Assembly: GCA_001898385.1 (NCBI GenBank)
Contig: MKTT01000090.1
Span: 20,509-84,508 of the forward strand
DNA from: Planctomycetales bacterium 71-10
GTDB lineage: Bacteria > Planctomycetota > Planctomycetia > Isosphaerales > Isosphaeraceae
Direction: 5' to 3'
DNA: 64,000 nt
A program made the translations under genes and the position numbers. The notes beneath the pieces are model-generated. The model had not been told where the DNA came from. It saw only the letters and a program-made list of their open reading frames with translations, and did not search any database. Positions 26,300 to 35,121 of this stretch are shown here, one piece after another (position 1 is the stretch's first letter; the number at the start of each line of letters is the position of its first letter).

Positions 26300-27622
26300 A
26301 TGCCCCGCGCCGTGGACGTCATCCGGAAGAAGCGCGACGGCGGCGCCCTGTCGACCGCCGAGATCGAATGGATGGTCGGCGGGATCGCCCGCGGCGACGT
26401 CGCCGACTACCAGTGGTCGGCGCTGCTGATGGCGATCTTCTACCGCGGGATGGATCGGGCCGAGACCGTCGCGCTGACCGACGCCATGATGCGCTCGGGC
26501 GTCGTCGTCGACCTCTCCTCGATCCCCGGGGCGAAGGTCGACAAGCACAGCACAGGGGGCGTGGGGGACAAGACCTCGCTGATCCTGGCGCCGATCGCCG
26601 CCGCGGCCGGCGTGATGGTGCCGATGGTCTCCGGCCGCGGCCTGGGCCACACCGGCGGGACGCTCGACAAGCTGGAGTCGATCCCCGGCTTCCAGGTCGA
26701 CGTGACCCTCGACCGCTACAAGGAGATCCTCCGCGAGACCGGCCTCGTCCTGATCGGCCAGACGAAGGAGATCGCCCCGGCCGACAAGTTCCTGTACGCC
26801 CTGCGCGACGCCACCTCGACCGTGGAGTCGATCCCGCTGATCGCCGCGTCGATCATGTCGAAGAAGCTGGCCGAGGGGATCGACGGCCTCGTCCTCGACG
26901 TGAAGACCGGCGACGGCGCGTTCATGGAGCGGCTGGAGGACGCGCGGACGTTGGCCGAGACCATGTGCGACGTCGGCCATTCCATGGGCAAGAAGATGGT
27001 CGCCCTCATCACCCGGATGGACCAGCCGCTCGGCCGGGCCGTCGGCAACGCGGTGGAGGTGGCGGAGAGCATCGCCTGCCTGAAGGGGGAGGGGCCGGCC
27101 GACCTGATGGACCTGTCGCTCGACCTCGCCGCCGAGATGGTCCTGCTCGCCGGCCTGGCGGGGACCATCGAGGAGGCCCGCGGCGCCTGCGAGCGGACGG
27201 TCGAGGACGGCTCGGCCCTGGAGCGGTTCCGCCACCTGATCGCGGCCCAGGGGGGAGACCCGAACGTCGTCGACGACCCCGGCCTGCTGCCCCGGCCGCG
27301 CCGGGTCGTCGAGCTGGCCGCGGACCGGGGCGGTTGCGTGGCGAGGCTCCGCTCCCGCCCGATCGGTGTGGCGACGATGCTCCTCGGCGCCGGCCGCGCG
27401 CGGGTCGATTCCTCCATCGACCCGGCCGTCGGCGTGATCCTCCACAAGAAGGTCGGCGACCTCGTCGCGCCGGGCGACTCGCTCTGCTCCCTCCTCGTGG
27501 ACGACGAATCCGAGCTGGAACGGGCCTGCGAGATGATCTCCGACGCCTATCGCTTCGAAGACGGCGTCGTCGAAGCCCCGACGACGGTGGTCATCGACCG
27601 GCTGGTCGCCGGGCTCGATTGA
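26300..27622 (+). CDS. deoA: Thymidine / pyrimidine-nucleoside phosphorylase
   Basis: A 440-residue nucleoside phosphorylase II family enzyme that splits thymidine, deoxyuridine and possibly uridine with phosphate. The family signature GRGLGHTGGTLDKLESIPG is at about 114-132, the phosphate site KHSTGGVGD at 82-90 and the base-binding SIMSKKLAEG follows near 190. The C-terminal domain (about 345-440) is the alpha/beta insert of the family. Sequence alone does not separate DeoA from the broader Pdp. Its partner upp recycles the freed uracil and nupC imports the substrate. An AGGAGG site precedes the ATG at 26300. Confidence 0.93.
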   Translation: MPRAVDVIRKKRDGGALSTAEIEWMVGGIARGDVADYQWSALLMAIFYRGMDRAETVALTDAMMRSGVVVDLSSIPGAKVDKHSTGGVGDKTSLILAPIAAAAGVMVPMVSGRGLGHTGGTLDKLESIPGFQVDVTLDRYKEILRETGLVLIGQTKEIAPADKFLYALRDATSTVESIPLIAASIMSKKLAEGIDGLVLDVKTGDGAFMERLEDARTLAETMCDVGHSMGKKMVALITRMDQPLGRAVGNAVEVAESIACLKGEGPADLMDLSLDLAAEMVLLAGLAGTIEEARGACERTVEDGSALERFRHLIAAQGGDPNVVDDPGLLPRPRRVVELAADRGGCVARLRSRPIGVATMLLGAGRARVDSSIDPAVGVILHKKVGDLVAPGDSLCSLLVDDESELERACEMISDAYRFEDGVVEAPTTVVIDRLVAGLD

Positions 27623-27652
27623 ACGACCCGAAGAGGAGCGGCGCGAATCCCG

Positions 27653-29074
27653 ATGCGAACGTTCATCCCCGTCCTGATCCTCGCGGCGGCGCTGGGCGGC
27701 GCGCACGCGGCCCGCGCCGAGGACGCGCGGGACGCGCCCGCGTCGCCCTCCGCGTCCGCCTTCCCCTCGGTGGAGGCGGGGCCCGTCGTCGTGGTGCGCC
27801 GGGGCTATGAGCTGAAGCTGGGCCCCTGGACCTTCCGCTTCACCGCCCCCGCAGGCCTCGACCTCCATGACCTCGGCGACCGCCTCCGCGGCCTGCTCGG
27901 GATGGTGCTGATCCTGGCGACGGCGGCGTACCTGTCGGAGGCCAGGTCGCGCATCTCGCGCCGGGTCGTGGTCTGGGGGCTGCTCCTCCAGTGGATCTTC
28001 GCGATCCTCGTCCTGCGCGCGCCCGCGGGCGTGCGACTGCTGCGCGAGGCGGGCGAGGGGGTGGAGGCGGTCCTGAACTGCGCGCTGGACGGCTCCCGGT
28101 TCGTCTTCGGCGATCGGCTCGTCGACGCCGGAGGGCCGGCGGGCTTCGTCTTCGCGTTCCGCGTTCTGCCCACGATCGTCTTCGTCGCGGCGCTGTTCGC
28201 GGTGCTCTACCACCTGGGGATCATGCAGGTCGTGGTCCGGTCGCTGGCCGTGGCGATGGCACGCATCCTGGGGATCAGCGGGGCCGAGTCGCTGGACGTG
28301 GCGGCGTCGCTGTTCCTGGGCCAGACCGAGGCCCCGCTGACCATCCGGCCGTACCTGGCCCGGCTCACGAACTCCGAGCTGCTGACCGTGATGACCGCCG
28401 GCATGGCCCACGTCTCCGGCGGCATGATGGCGGCGTACTTCGCCTACGGCGTGGAGCCGAGGCACGTCCTGACGGCCGTCGTGATGACCGCGCCGGGGGC
28501 GGTGCTCCTGTCGAAGATGCTGATCCCGGAGACCGAGGAGCCCGAGACCCTGGGCGGGATCCGCCGCGGGGACGATCGCGAGGACGCCAACGTCCTCGAC
28601 GCCGCGGCCCGGGGGACGCGCGACGGCCTGAACCTGGCGCTGAACATCGCCGCCGTGCTGATCGCCTTCGTGGGGCTGGTCGCGCTGGTGAACCTGGGCC
28701 TGGGCCGGCTGGGGACGTCGCTCCAGGAGGTGTTCGGCTGGGCGATGGCACCCGTGGCTTATATGCTGGGTGTACCCTGGGAGGACTGCCGGGGCGTGGG
28801 CTCGCTGCTCGGCGCGCGGACCGTGCTGAACGAGCTGATCGCCTTCCAGCAGCTCGACGCGATGCGGGCGTCGCTGGCGGACCGGTCCGTCGTCATCGCC
28901 AGCTTCGCCCTCTGCGGGTTCGCCAACATCGGCTCGATCGGCATCCAGATCGGGGGGATCGGCGCCCTGGCGCCCGAGCGCCGGAAGGACCTGGCGCGGC
29001 TGGGGACTCGGGCGCTGATGGCCGGCACCCTGGCCAACTTCCTCTCGGCGTGCATCGCGGGAGTTTTGCTATGA
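27653..29074 (+). CDS. nupC: Concentrative nucleoside transporter (CNT/NupC family)
   Basis: A 473-residue polytopic membrane symporter for nucleosides. The first 23 residues look like a signal or extra helix, followed by an unusual polar stretch of about 60 residues before the first conserved helix. The transport core shows the CNT motifs GQTEAPLTIRPYL (near 223-235) and the second hairpin SFALCGFANIGSIGIQIGGIG (about 422-442), which form the substrate and ion sites. It lies between the phosphorylases that use its substrates. The stop overlaps the punA start as ATGA. Confidence 0.92.
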   Translation: MRTFIPVLILAAALGGAHAARAEDARDAPASPSASAFPSVEAGPVVVVRRGYELKLGPWTFRFTAPAGLDLHDLGDRLRGLLGMVLILATAAYLSEARSRISRRVVVWGLLLQWIFAILVLRAPAGVRLLREAGEGVEAVLNCALDGSRFVFGDRLVDAGGPAGFVFAFRVLPTIVFVAALFAVLYHLGIMQVVVRSLAVAMARILGISGAESLDVAASLFLGQTEAPLTIRPYLARLTNSELLTVMTAGMAHVSGGMMAAYFAYGVEPRHVLTAVVMTAPGAVLLSKMLIPETEEPETLGGIRRGDDREDANVLDAAARGTRDGLNLALNIAAVLIAFVGLVALVNLGLGRLGTSLQEVFGWAMAPVAYMLGVPWEDCRGVGSLLGARTVLNELIAFQQLDAMRASLADRSVVIASFALCGFANIGSIGIQIGGIGALAPERRKDLARLGTRALMAGTLANFLSACIAGVLL

Positions 29075-29973
29075 GCCCCACCCATCAAGGGCCCGACCTG
29101 TACTCCAGGGCCGAGGAGGCCGCCGAGGCCATCCGGCGGGCGACCGGCGACCCGGCGCCCCGGATCGCCGTCGTCCTCGGCTCCGGGCTCAACGGCCTGG
29201 TCGAGCGGTTCGGAGACCGGAGGGTCGTCCCGTATTCTCAGATCCCCCACTTCCCGACGCCCACCGTCGCCGGCCACGCTGGGAATGTCGTGATCGGCTC
29301 GGTCGACGGCGCCGAGGCGATCCTCCTCCAGGGCCGCTTCCACTACTACGAGGGCCACGACCTGCGCACCGTCACGTTCCCGGTGCGGGTGCTCCAGCGG
29401 CTGGGCGTGCAGACGCTCATCCTGACCGCCGCGACCGGCGGCGTGCGCCCGGAGCTGCGGCCGGGGAACCTCGTCTGCCTGTCGGACCACCTCAACCTGA
29501 TCGGGACGAACCCCCTGCGCGGGCCGAACGACCCCCGGTTCGGCGAGCGGTTCCCGGACATGACCGAGGTCTATTCCAAGAAGCTGCGGAACTCGGCCAA
29601 GGAGGAGGCCCGCCGCCTGGGCGTGCAACTCGTGTCAGCCGTCTACGCCTGCCTCCCCGGCCCGAGCTACGAGACCCCGGCCGAGATCCGGATGCTCCGG
29701 GCCCTCGGGGCCGACGTCGTCGGGATGTCGACAGCGCCCGAGGCGATCGTCGCGCGGCAGGCGGGTATGGACGTCCTGGGCCTGGCCCTGGTGACGAACG
29801 CGGCGGCCGGAGTGCTGCCGGCCCCGATCCGCCACGAGGACGTCCTGGAGGCCGGCCTCAAGGCCACGCCGATGCTCGGCAAGCTGATCCGCCGCGTCAT
29901 CCTGCGGGTCGCCGGCGTCGCGCCGGGGAACGTCGGGTTCAGCGGCGAGTTCCCGACCTACCGGCCGGACTGA
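29071..29973 (+). CDS. punA: Purine-nucleoside phosphorylase
   Basis: A 300-residue trimeric-type purine-nucleoside phosphorylase, releasing purine bases from inosine and guanosine. Seen are the phosphate site VLGSGLN (36-42), GRFHYYEG (about 89-96), TAATGGV (near 120) and the base-binding GMSTAPEAIVARQ and TNAAAG. It completes the salvage operon, with a 4-base overlap to nupC. Its last 16 bases overlap the 3' end of the convergent HAD phosphatase gene. Confidence 0.95.
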   Translation: MSPTHQGPDLYSRAEEAAEAIRRATGDPAPRIAVVLGSGLNGLVERFGDRRVVPYSQIPHFPTPTVAGHAGNVVIGSVDGAEAILLQGRFHYYEGHDLRTVTFPVRVLQRLGVQTLILTAATGGVRPELRPGNLVCLSDHLNLIGTNPLRGPNDPRFGERFPDMTEVYSKKLRNSAKEEARRLGVQLVSAVYACLPGPSYETPAEIRMLRALGADVVGMSTAPEAIVARQAGMDVLGLALVTNAAAGVLPAPIRHEDVLEAGLKATPMLGKLIRRVILRVAGVAPGNVGFSGEFPTYRPD

Positions 29974-30623
29974 CCCAGCCGCGCGAGCAGCTCGCGCGGG
30001 TCGCAGTGCGACAGGTCCGGGACGACCACGTCGGCCCCGGCCTCGCGCAGCGCGGCCTCGTCGTGGCTGGAGGTCACGCCCACCGCGAGCATGCCCGCCG
30101 CCTTCGCCGCGCGGATCCCGACCGGGGCGTCCTCGAACACGATCGAGTCGGCCGGGGCGACGCCCGCGCGCTCCGCGGCCAGCAGGAAGACCTGCGGGTC
30201 GGGCTTGCCGCGGGTCACGTCCTCGCCCGCGACGATCGTCGCGAACCGGCCGTGGAGGCCGCATTCCTCGACGGTCAGCTCCAGGTTCTTGCGCACGCCG
30301 CTGGAGCCGATCGCCAGCAGGGCCCCGGCCGCGGCCATCGCGTCCAGGAACGGCCGCACGCCGTCCATCAGGGAGATCCGACCGCGGGCGAGGTCGCGGT
30401 ACTTCGCCTCCTTGCGGTCGGAGTGGGCCAGCACCTCGGCGTCGGCGAGCGACTCGCCGAGGAGCATGCGGAGGATCATGGCGTTGGTCATCCCGAACGT
30501 CTTCAGGACGATCTCCGCCGTGATGGGGACGCCGGTCTCGCGGCCCATCTCGACCCAGGAATCCTGATGCAACTTGAGGGTGTCGACGAGCACGCCGTCG
30601 TGGTCGAAGATGGCGAGGGGCAT
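29958..30623 (-). CDS. HAD-superfamily phosphatase (beta-phosphoglucomutase-like)
   Basis: A 221-residue HAD subfamily IA hydrolase. Motif I is FDHDGVLVDT (6-15, nucleophile Asp7 and acid/base Asp9), motif II is the Ser of IGSSGVRKNLE (near 105), motif III is Lys in RGKPDP, and motif IV is FEDAPVGI. Such enzymes dephosphorylate small sugar or nucleotide phosphates or isomerise beta-glucose 1-phosphate. The substrate is not evident. The next gene downstream on the minus strand direction is absent because punA converges with a 16-base overlap; upstream is the peroxiredoxin-kinase gene, 22 bases away, so the two are likely co-transcribed. Confidence 0.9.
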   Translation of the reverse strand: MPLAIFDHDGVLVDTLKLHQDSWVEMGRETGVPITAEIVLKTFGMTNAMILRMLLGESLADAEVLAHSDRKEAKYRDLARGRISLMDGVRPFLDAMAAAGALLAIGSSGVRKNLELTVEECGLHGRFATIVAGEDVTRGKPDPQVFLLAAERAGVAPADSIVFEDAPVGIRAAKAAGMLAVGVTSSHDEAALREAGADVVVPDLSHCDPRELLARLGQSGR

Positions 30624-30645
30624 GGAGGCTCCGGGGCGGGGCGGG

Positions 30646-32037
30646 TCAGTGGCAGCGGCATTCCGCGTCGTCGATCTCGGCGACGATCCGGCGCAGGTCG
30701 GTCTCGCGGCGGCCCGGGTCGGGGTCGAGCATGGAGCGGATCAGGGGGGCGAACGGCTCGCGAGCCTCGGTGGCCATGGCGTCGGGGTCGACGTTGCGGA
30801 TCCGGTCCATGACTTGCAGGACGTTCCCCTCGGCGAACGCGGGGCGGCCCGAGGCCATCTCGTAGAAGACCAGGCCGAGCGAGAAGACGTCGCTGGCGAC
30901 GGTCGCCGGCTCGCCGCGGGTCTGCTCCGGGGCCAGGTAGCGCGGGGTGCCGAAGAGGCCGCCGCCGCTCTCGGCCACGCCCAGCTCGCCGGTCTCGTCG
31001 GTCGCGACCAGCTCGGCGCGGTTGAGCCGGCGCGCCAGGCCGAAGTCGAGCACCTTCACCAGGCCGTCGTCGCCCACCATGATGTTGTCGGGCTTGAGGT
31101 CGCCGTGGACGATCCCCGAGTCGTGGGCCGCGCCGACCCCGCCGGCGATCTGCCGGGCGATAGCGAGCATCTCGCCCGTCCGGGGCCGGGAGTCGCCCAG
31201 CCGGCTCGCCAGCGTCCGGCCCTGGACGTATTCCATGGCGATCACCGGCAGCCCCGCGGCGTCGTCGACGGCGTAGATCGTGCAGACGTTGGGATGGTTC
31301 AGCGCCGCCACCGAACGGGCCTCGGCCAGCACGCTCCCGGGCGTGACGGGGCAGTCGCGATTGAAGACCTTCAGGGCGACCGGGCGGTCGAGCTGGAGGT
31401 CGCGCGCCAGGTAGACCCGCGCGAACGTCCCGGCGCCGATCTCCGAGTCCAGGTAATAGTGCGAGAAGATCTTCCCCGGCGTCAGCATGGCGTAAGGGTC
31501 GATGTGCGCGCCGTCGGCCATCCACTCCTCGCGGCAGAGGCCCCCGGACTGGATCGCCGAGAGGACCCGCAACACCTCCTGGCTACGGCGGCCGACGCTC
31601 AGGTTGTGGACCACCTGATACTGGATCACCCCGTCCGGGTCGACGATGAACGTGCCGCGGAGGGCCAGGTTGCGGGCCGGGTCGAAGACCCCGTAGGCGG
31701 ACGAGACGGAGCCGTCCACGTCGCTGGCCAGCGGGAAGTTCAGGCCGCCCAAGCCCCCCTGCGCCCGGGGCGTGACGATCCAGCGTTCGTGCAGGTCGAC
31801 CGGGTCGGAGCTGATGGCCAGCAGGTCGCAGCCATGCTCCTCGAAATCGGCGATTCGCTGGCTCAGGCCGACCAGCTCGGTGGGGCAGACCATGGAGAAG
31901 TCGCGGGGGTAGAAGACGACGACGAGCCACCTCCCCCGGTAGTCCGAGAGCCGGGCCCGCGACCGCGCGGGGTCCGGGTGCCGGGTGCAGGGGAGGTCGA
32001 AGGCGGGGGCGAGGTTGCCGACGTAGGTGGTGGGCAT
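30646..32037 (-). CDS. Peroxiredoxin - Ser/Thr protein kinase fusion
   Basis: A 463-residue protein joining two domains in one uninterrupted frame. Residues 1-180 are an AhpC/TSA-type 2-Cys peroxiredoxin: YPRDFSMVCPTEL with peroxidatic Cys51, and a resolving-Cys candidate Cys168 in GGLCREEW. Residues 190-455 are a complete Hanks-type kinase: GAGTFARVY loop (201-209), Lys223 in ALKVF, Glu239, catalytic HGDLKPDN (311-318), DFG (331-333), YLAPE (367-371) and SDVFSLG. The catalytic loop has HGD instead of HRD. It ends CRCH, a further Cys pair (460, 462). No membrane helix is seen, so it is cytoplasmic. Inference: peroxide state of the first domain controls the kinase. An extended -10 box lies 35 bases upstream. 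Confidence 0.93.
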   Translation of the reverse strand: MPTTYVGNLAPAFDLPCTRHPDPARSRARLSDYRGRWLVVVFYPRDFSMVCPTELVGLSQRIADFEEHGCDLLAISSDPVDLHERWIVTPRAQGGLGGLNFPLASDVDGSVSSAYGVFDPARNLALRGTFIVDPDGVIQYQVVHNLSVGRRSQEVLRVLSAIQSGGLCREEWMADGAHIDPYAMLTPGKIFSHYYLDSEIGAGTFARVYLARDLQLDRPVALKVFNRDCPVTPGSVLAEARSVAALNHPNVCTIYAVDDAAGLPVIAMEYVQGRTLASRLGDSRPRTGEMLAIARQIAGGVGAAHDSGIVHGDLKPDNIMVGDDGLVKVLDFGLARRLNRAELVATDETGELGVAESGGGLFGTPRYLAPEQTRGEPATVASDVFSLGLVFYEMASGRPAFAEGNVLQVMDRIRNVDPDAMATEAREPFAPLIRSMLDPDPGRRETDLRRIVAEIDDAECRCH

Positions 32038-32072
32038 CGCGGTCGGTGTCCGGGGCGGGATGGTCCTCGGCT

Positions 32073-32081
32073 ATTATAGCA
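32073..32081 (-). promoter_or_regulatory. Extended -10 promoter of the peroxiredoxin-kinase gene
   Basis: Minus-strand TGC followed by TATAAT (32081-32073), a perfect consensus -10 with the extended TG. It also lies inside the small palindrome GCTATAATAGC. No good -35 box is visible. The start codon at 32037 is about 36 bases downstream. Confidence 0.55.
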
Positions 32082-32116
32082 AAACCGACAAGCCGGGGCG
32101 GAGCGGGGCTCGCGGA

Positions 32117-32611
32117 TCAGTCGGCCGGCTCCTCCCCCTTCTCGACGCGTCGGAATCGGAAGTCGCAGAACGGCGCCCCCTGCATGAGGGTCTGCGTCCG
32201 CTCCAGCTCGATCTCCGGGCTGAAGCCCTCGGCCAGGGCGAAATCGCGGGCGCAGGAGAGGGTCGAGCCCAGGTCTTCGAGGCCCAAACGCCGATACATT
32301 TCGGCGTAGCGGCAGCGGACCACGTTGAAGGAGAGCCGCTCCGGCGACCGTTCCAGGAGGTCGATCTCCAGCGCCCCGCCCTCCTGCCAGCGGCCGAGGG
32401 TGGCGGCGAAGGCCTCCAGCGACGACTCGCCGAGCGACCTCGCCAGATCCTCGCCCCCCTGTCGGGCGAGGTCGACGATCACGCCCCGCAGGACCTCGAC
32501 CGTCTCCTCGCGGCCGAAGGCGTCGGCGAACGCCCGGACCAGCGGGCCGACGATCCGGGCCTCGATCTCGCGCCGCTGGAGCAGGGGGACGTCCGGCTTC
32601 TCGTCCGACAT
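32117..32611 (-). CDS. L-2-amino-thiazoline-4-carboxylic acid hydrolase family protein
   Basis: A 164-residue protein resembling the ATC hydrolase family, named for enzymes that open L-2-amino-thiazoline-4-carboxylate on the way to L-cysteine; many members have other or unknown roles. Family-like features are FNVVRCRYAEMYRRLGLEDLG (about 95-114, Cys100), CARDFALAEGFSP with Cys120, and GAPFCDFRF with Cys149 near the end. It is a single cytoplasmic alpha/beta domain. It lies 79 bases upstream of the peroxiredoxin-kinase gene on the same strand, so thiol chemistry may link them, but the kinase gene also has its own -10 box. Confidence 0.75.
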   Translation of the reverse strand: MSDEKPDVPLLQRREIEARIVGPLVRAFADAFGREETVEVLRGVIVDLARQGGEDLARSLGESSLEAFAATLGRWQEGGALEIDLLERSPERLSFNVVRCRYAEMYRRLGLEDLGSTLSCARDFALAEGFSPEIELERTQTLMQGAPFCDFRFRRVEKGEEPAD

Positions 32612-32661
32612 CGGGGGATCTTCCGTAGAAAGTTGGGCCGCGACGGTCCGAAGGGGGGGCG

Positions 32662-33537
32662 ATGGCGATCATCCGAGCGATCGGCTGGCTGGCGGCGGTC
32701 GCCGCGACGGCCGCGGCCTGGGCGTCCTGGCGACCGTCCGAAGATCCCTTCGCCGGGCTGGTCCTCGTCCGCGAAGCGATCGATCGCGAGGCCGACGGCC
32801 GGCCGCTCCGGCTCGATCTCCTCCTGCCGCCCGGCCCGGCCGACGCCCCCCGGCCGCTCGTGGTCGCGGTGCACGGAGGGAGCTGGACGGGCGGATCGCG
32901 CCGGGAGTACGCGCCGCAATTCGCGGATCTCGCCCGCGGCGGCGTCGCGGTGGCCGTCGTCGATTATCGGCTCGCCCGTCCCGGCGCGCCAAGCTGGGAC
33001 GGGGCCCTGGGGGACGTCCGCGCGGCCGTCGACTGGCTGATCGACCGGGCCGATCGGTTCCGGATCGACCCCCGCCGCGTGGCCGTCCTGGGGACCTCGT
33101 CGGGCGGCCTCCTCGCCGCGCGAGCCGCCCAGGAAGACCTCCGCGTCGCCGCGGCCGTCTGCCTGTCGACGCCGACGTCCCTGGCCGACCTCTCCGCGGC
33201 TCGCCGCCTGGAGCATGACCCGGCCCGCCTGTTCCTCGGCGTCGATCCGGCCGAGGATCCCGGGCGGGCCTCGGCGGCGTCGCCGATCGACCACGTCACA
33301 ATCGGGACGCCCGCCACGTTCTTGATCCACGGCGACGACGACGCCTGGGTCCCCGTCCGTCAGGCGCGCGAGATGCATGAAAAGTTGGAAGGGGCCGGCG
33401 TGCCGAGCCGGCTCGTCGTCATCCCGAACGCCCGTCATGGGTTCGAACTCAAGCTCGGGCCGCCGGACTCGCGGGACCTGACGCCCGTCGTGCGGGAATT
33501 CCTGGATTCGGCCTGGGTTGCGAAGGGCCCCGGATAG
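32662..33537 (+). CDS. Alpha/beta hydrolase (esterase/lipase, BD-FAE/HSL-like)
   Basis: A 291-residue hydrolase. Residues 5-24 are a hydrophobic signal or anchor, then the esterase fold with oxyanion HGGSW (71-75), nucleophile Ser146 in GTSSGG, Asp near 226 in HGDDDAWVP and His259 in ARHGF, forming a complete triad. The family cleaves carboxyl esters, often acetyl or feruloyl esters of polysaccharides; the substrate is unknown. Export to the envelope is likely. It is divergent from the ATC-hydrolase-like gene with 50 bases between the start codons. Confidence 0.88.
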   Translation: MAIIRAIGWLAAVAATAAAWASWRPSEDPFAGLVLVREAIDREADGRPLRLDLLLPPGPADAPRPLVVAVHGGSWTGGSRREYAPQFADLARGGVAVAVVDYRLARPGAPSWDGALGDVRAAVDWLIDRADRFRIDPRRVAVLGTSSGGLLAARAAQEDLRVAAAVCLSTPTSLADLSAARRLEHDPARLFLGVDPAEDPGRASAASPIDHVTIGTPATFLIHGDDDAWVPVRQAREMHEKLEGAGVPSRLVVIPNARHGFELKLGPPDSRDLTPVVREFLDSAWVAKGPG

Positions 33538-33744
33538 GCGGAATCGACGAACGAGTGATTGCTTGGGCGTGTGCAGGTTTTGAGTGGGCGAGCTTCTTAC
33601 GTCTTGAAATCGGCGCGTCGGGGTGGAAGGATAACGATCACCATTCCCGAAGCGATTAAGATTCACGATCCATCGGAGTCCTCGTCATTCTCCCGCCCCC
33701 TCTCGGGGCGGACGAGGGTTCGCGCCCATTCGGGGGACGTCGCC

Positions 33745-35016
33745 GTGTCGACCGAGCTGTATGTCGGCGGTCCGATCGGTTGGATGGCCGGCGAGGATTC
33801 GCAGGTCGAGGTCTACGATCGCGTCCTGGAGACGGCGGCGGACCGTCCGGAGAAGGACTCGCTGCCGATCGTCCCCGACCCGGCCTCCGATCATGTCGAT
33901 GTCGACCGCAGGCGTCGGCGCGAGGACGTGGAGCTGAAGCACGATCGGATCCGGGAGCTGCTCGACCGCACAGGTCAGGACGCCGTGGTGCTCGGCCGGG
34001 CCGACTCGATCGCATGGTTCACCTCGGGCGGGGACCTGGCGCAGGATTACTGCTCGGACAACAGCTCGATCCTCCTCTTCATCAATCGGAATTGTCGGGC
34101 CGTGGTCGCCGACAACGTCCAGAGCAGCCGGATTTTCGAGGAGGAGCTGGCGGGGATGGGCTTCCAGCTCAAGGAACGCCCCTGGTTCGACGACCCGCAT
34201 CGGGTGGTGGCCGAGCTGTGCCACAACAAGCGGGTCGCCACCGACCTGTCGGCCGAGGGCTGCCCCCAGTGGCGGCGGGCGCTCGACCCCATCCGCGACC
34301 TGCGCCGGCAGTTGACCCCGCTGGAGCGCCAGCGGCTCCGCGAATTGGGGCGGACCCTCACGCTGGCCGTCGAGGCGACCTGCCGCAACTTCGACCGCGG
34401 CGAGCGCGAGGCCGACGTCGCCGGCCACCTGGCGCATCGCCTGATCCGCGAGGGGGTCGCGCCGGTCGACCTCCGCGTCGCCAGCGACGACCGCCTCGGG
34501 CGGTTCCGGCAGCCCACGTTCAAGGCCGCGCCGATCCTGAAGAAGGCCACCATCGCCGTCACCGGCCGTCGCCACGGCCTCTGCGCCTCGGTCACGCGGA
34601 CCGTCTCGTTCGGCCCGCCGGAGGACGACTTCCGGGCGAACCACACGCTCGCCGCGATGGTCGACGCCACCTGCATCTTCTTCTCGCGCCCCGGCGAGCC
34701 GATCGCCGAGGTCTTCCGCCGCGCCCGGCGCATCTACGAGAAGTTCGACGCCCCCCACGAATGGACGCTGGACTACCAGGGCGTCCTGATCGGCTACTCC
34801 CCCCGCGAGGCCCTGCTCACCCCGGACAGCCCCATCACCCTCGAACCGAACATGGCCGTCTGCTGGAACCCCAGCGTCGGGTCGGCCCGCTCGGAGGACA
34901 CCATCGTCGTCGACTCGCGGGGCTTCGAGGTCGTCACCGCGGCCCAGGATTGGCCCCAGGTGGAGGTGGCCGTCAAGGGCTACAGCCTCCCCAGGCCCGC
35001 CATCCTCGAACGCTGA
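33745..35016 (+). CDS. M24 (creatinase/prolidase) fold protein lacking most metal ligands
   Basis: A 423-residue homologue of the prolidase/aminopeptidase P family. An N-terminal creatinase-like domain (about 60-185) precedes a pita-bread domain (about 190-410). Where peptidases have the metal-binding Asp-Asp pair in DxG..SDITRT, this protein has GRRHGLCASVTRT. Where they have the EPG glutamate it has CWNPS. Only the last Glu in SEDTIVV is kept. It is therefore probably not a dimetal peptidase; it could be a creatinase-like metal-free enzyme or a binding protein. GGGGGA at 33732-33737 supports the GTG start at 33745; earlier in-frame codons are non-homologous. Function unknown. Confidence 0.8.
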   Translation: MSTELYVGGPIGWMAGEDSQVEVYDRVLETAADRPEKDSLPIVPDPASDHVDVDRRRRREDVELKHDRIRELLDRTGQDAVVLGRADSIAWFTSGGDLAQDYCSDNSSILLFINRNCRAVVADNVQSSRIFEEELAGMGFQLKERPWFDDPHRVVAELCHNKRVATDLSAEGCPQWRRALDPIRDLRRQLTPLERQRLRELGRTLTLAVEATCRNFDRGEREADVAGHLAHRLIREGVAPVDLRVASDDRLGRFRQPTFKAAPILKKATIAVTGRRHGLCASVTRTVSFGPPEDDFRANHTLAAMVDATCIFFSRPGEPIAEVFRRARRIYEKFDAPHEWTLDYQGVLIGYSPREALLTPDSPITLEPNMAVCWNPSVGSARSEDTIVVDSRGFEVVTAAQDWPQVEVAVKGYSLPRPAILER

Positions 35017-35121
35017 GCCTATCGCACGGTCGTCGGCCTCTCTTAGAATGAGGATCTTCGGTCGGACGCCGGATGCGCGATCCGGGTCGATCGGGTCTTC
35101 CCATCGAGAGGTGCAGCGACC

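Noticed and set aside
30646..32037. Peroxiredoxin and kinase as two genes wrongly joined
   Set aside because: The frame is continuous through the junction, no internal start with a ribosome-binding site is evident there, and the promoter lies only before the peroxiredoxin part.
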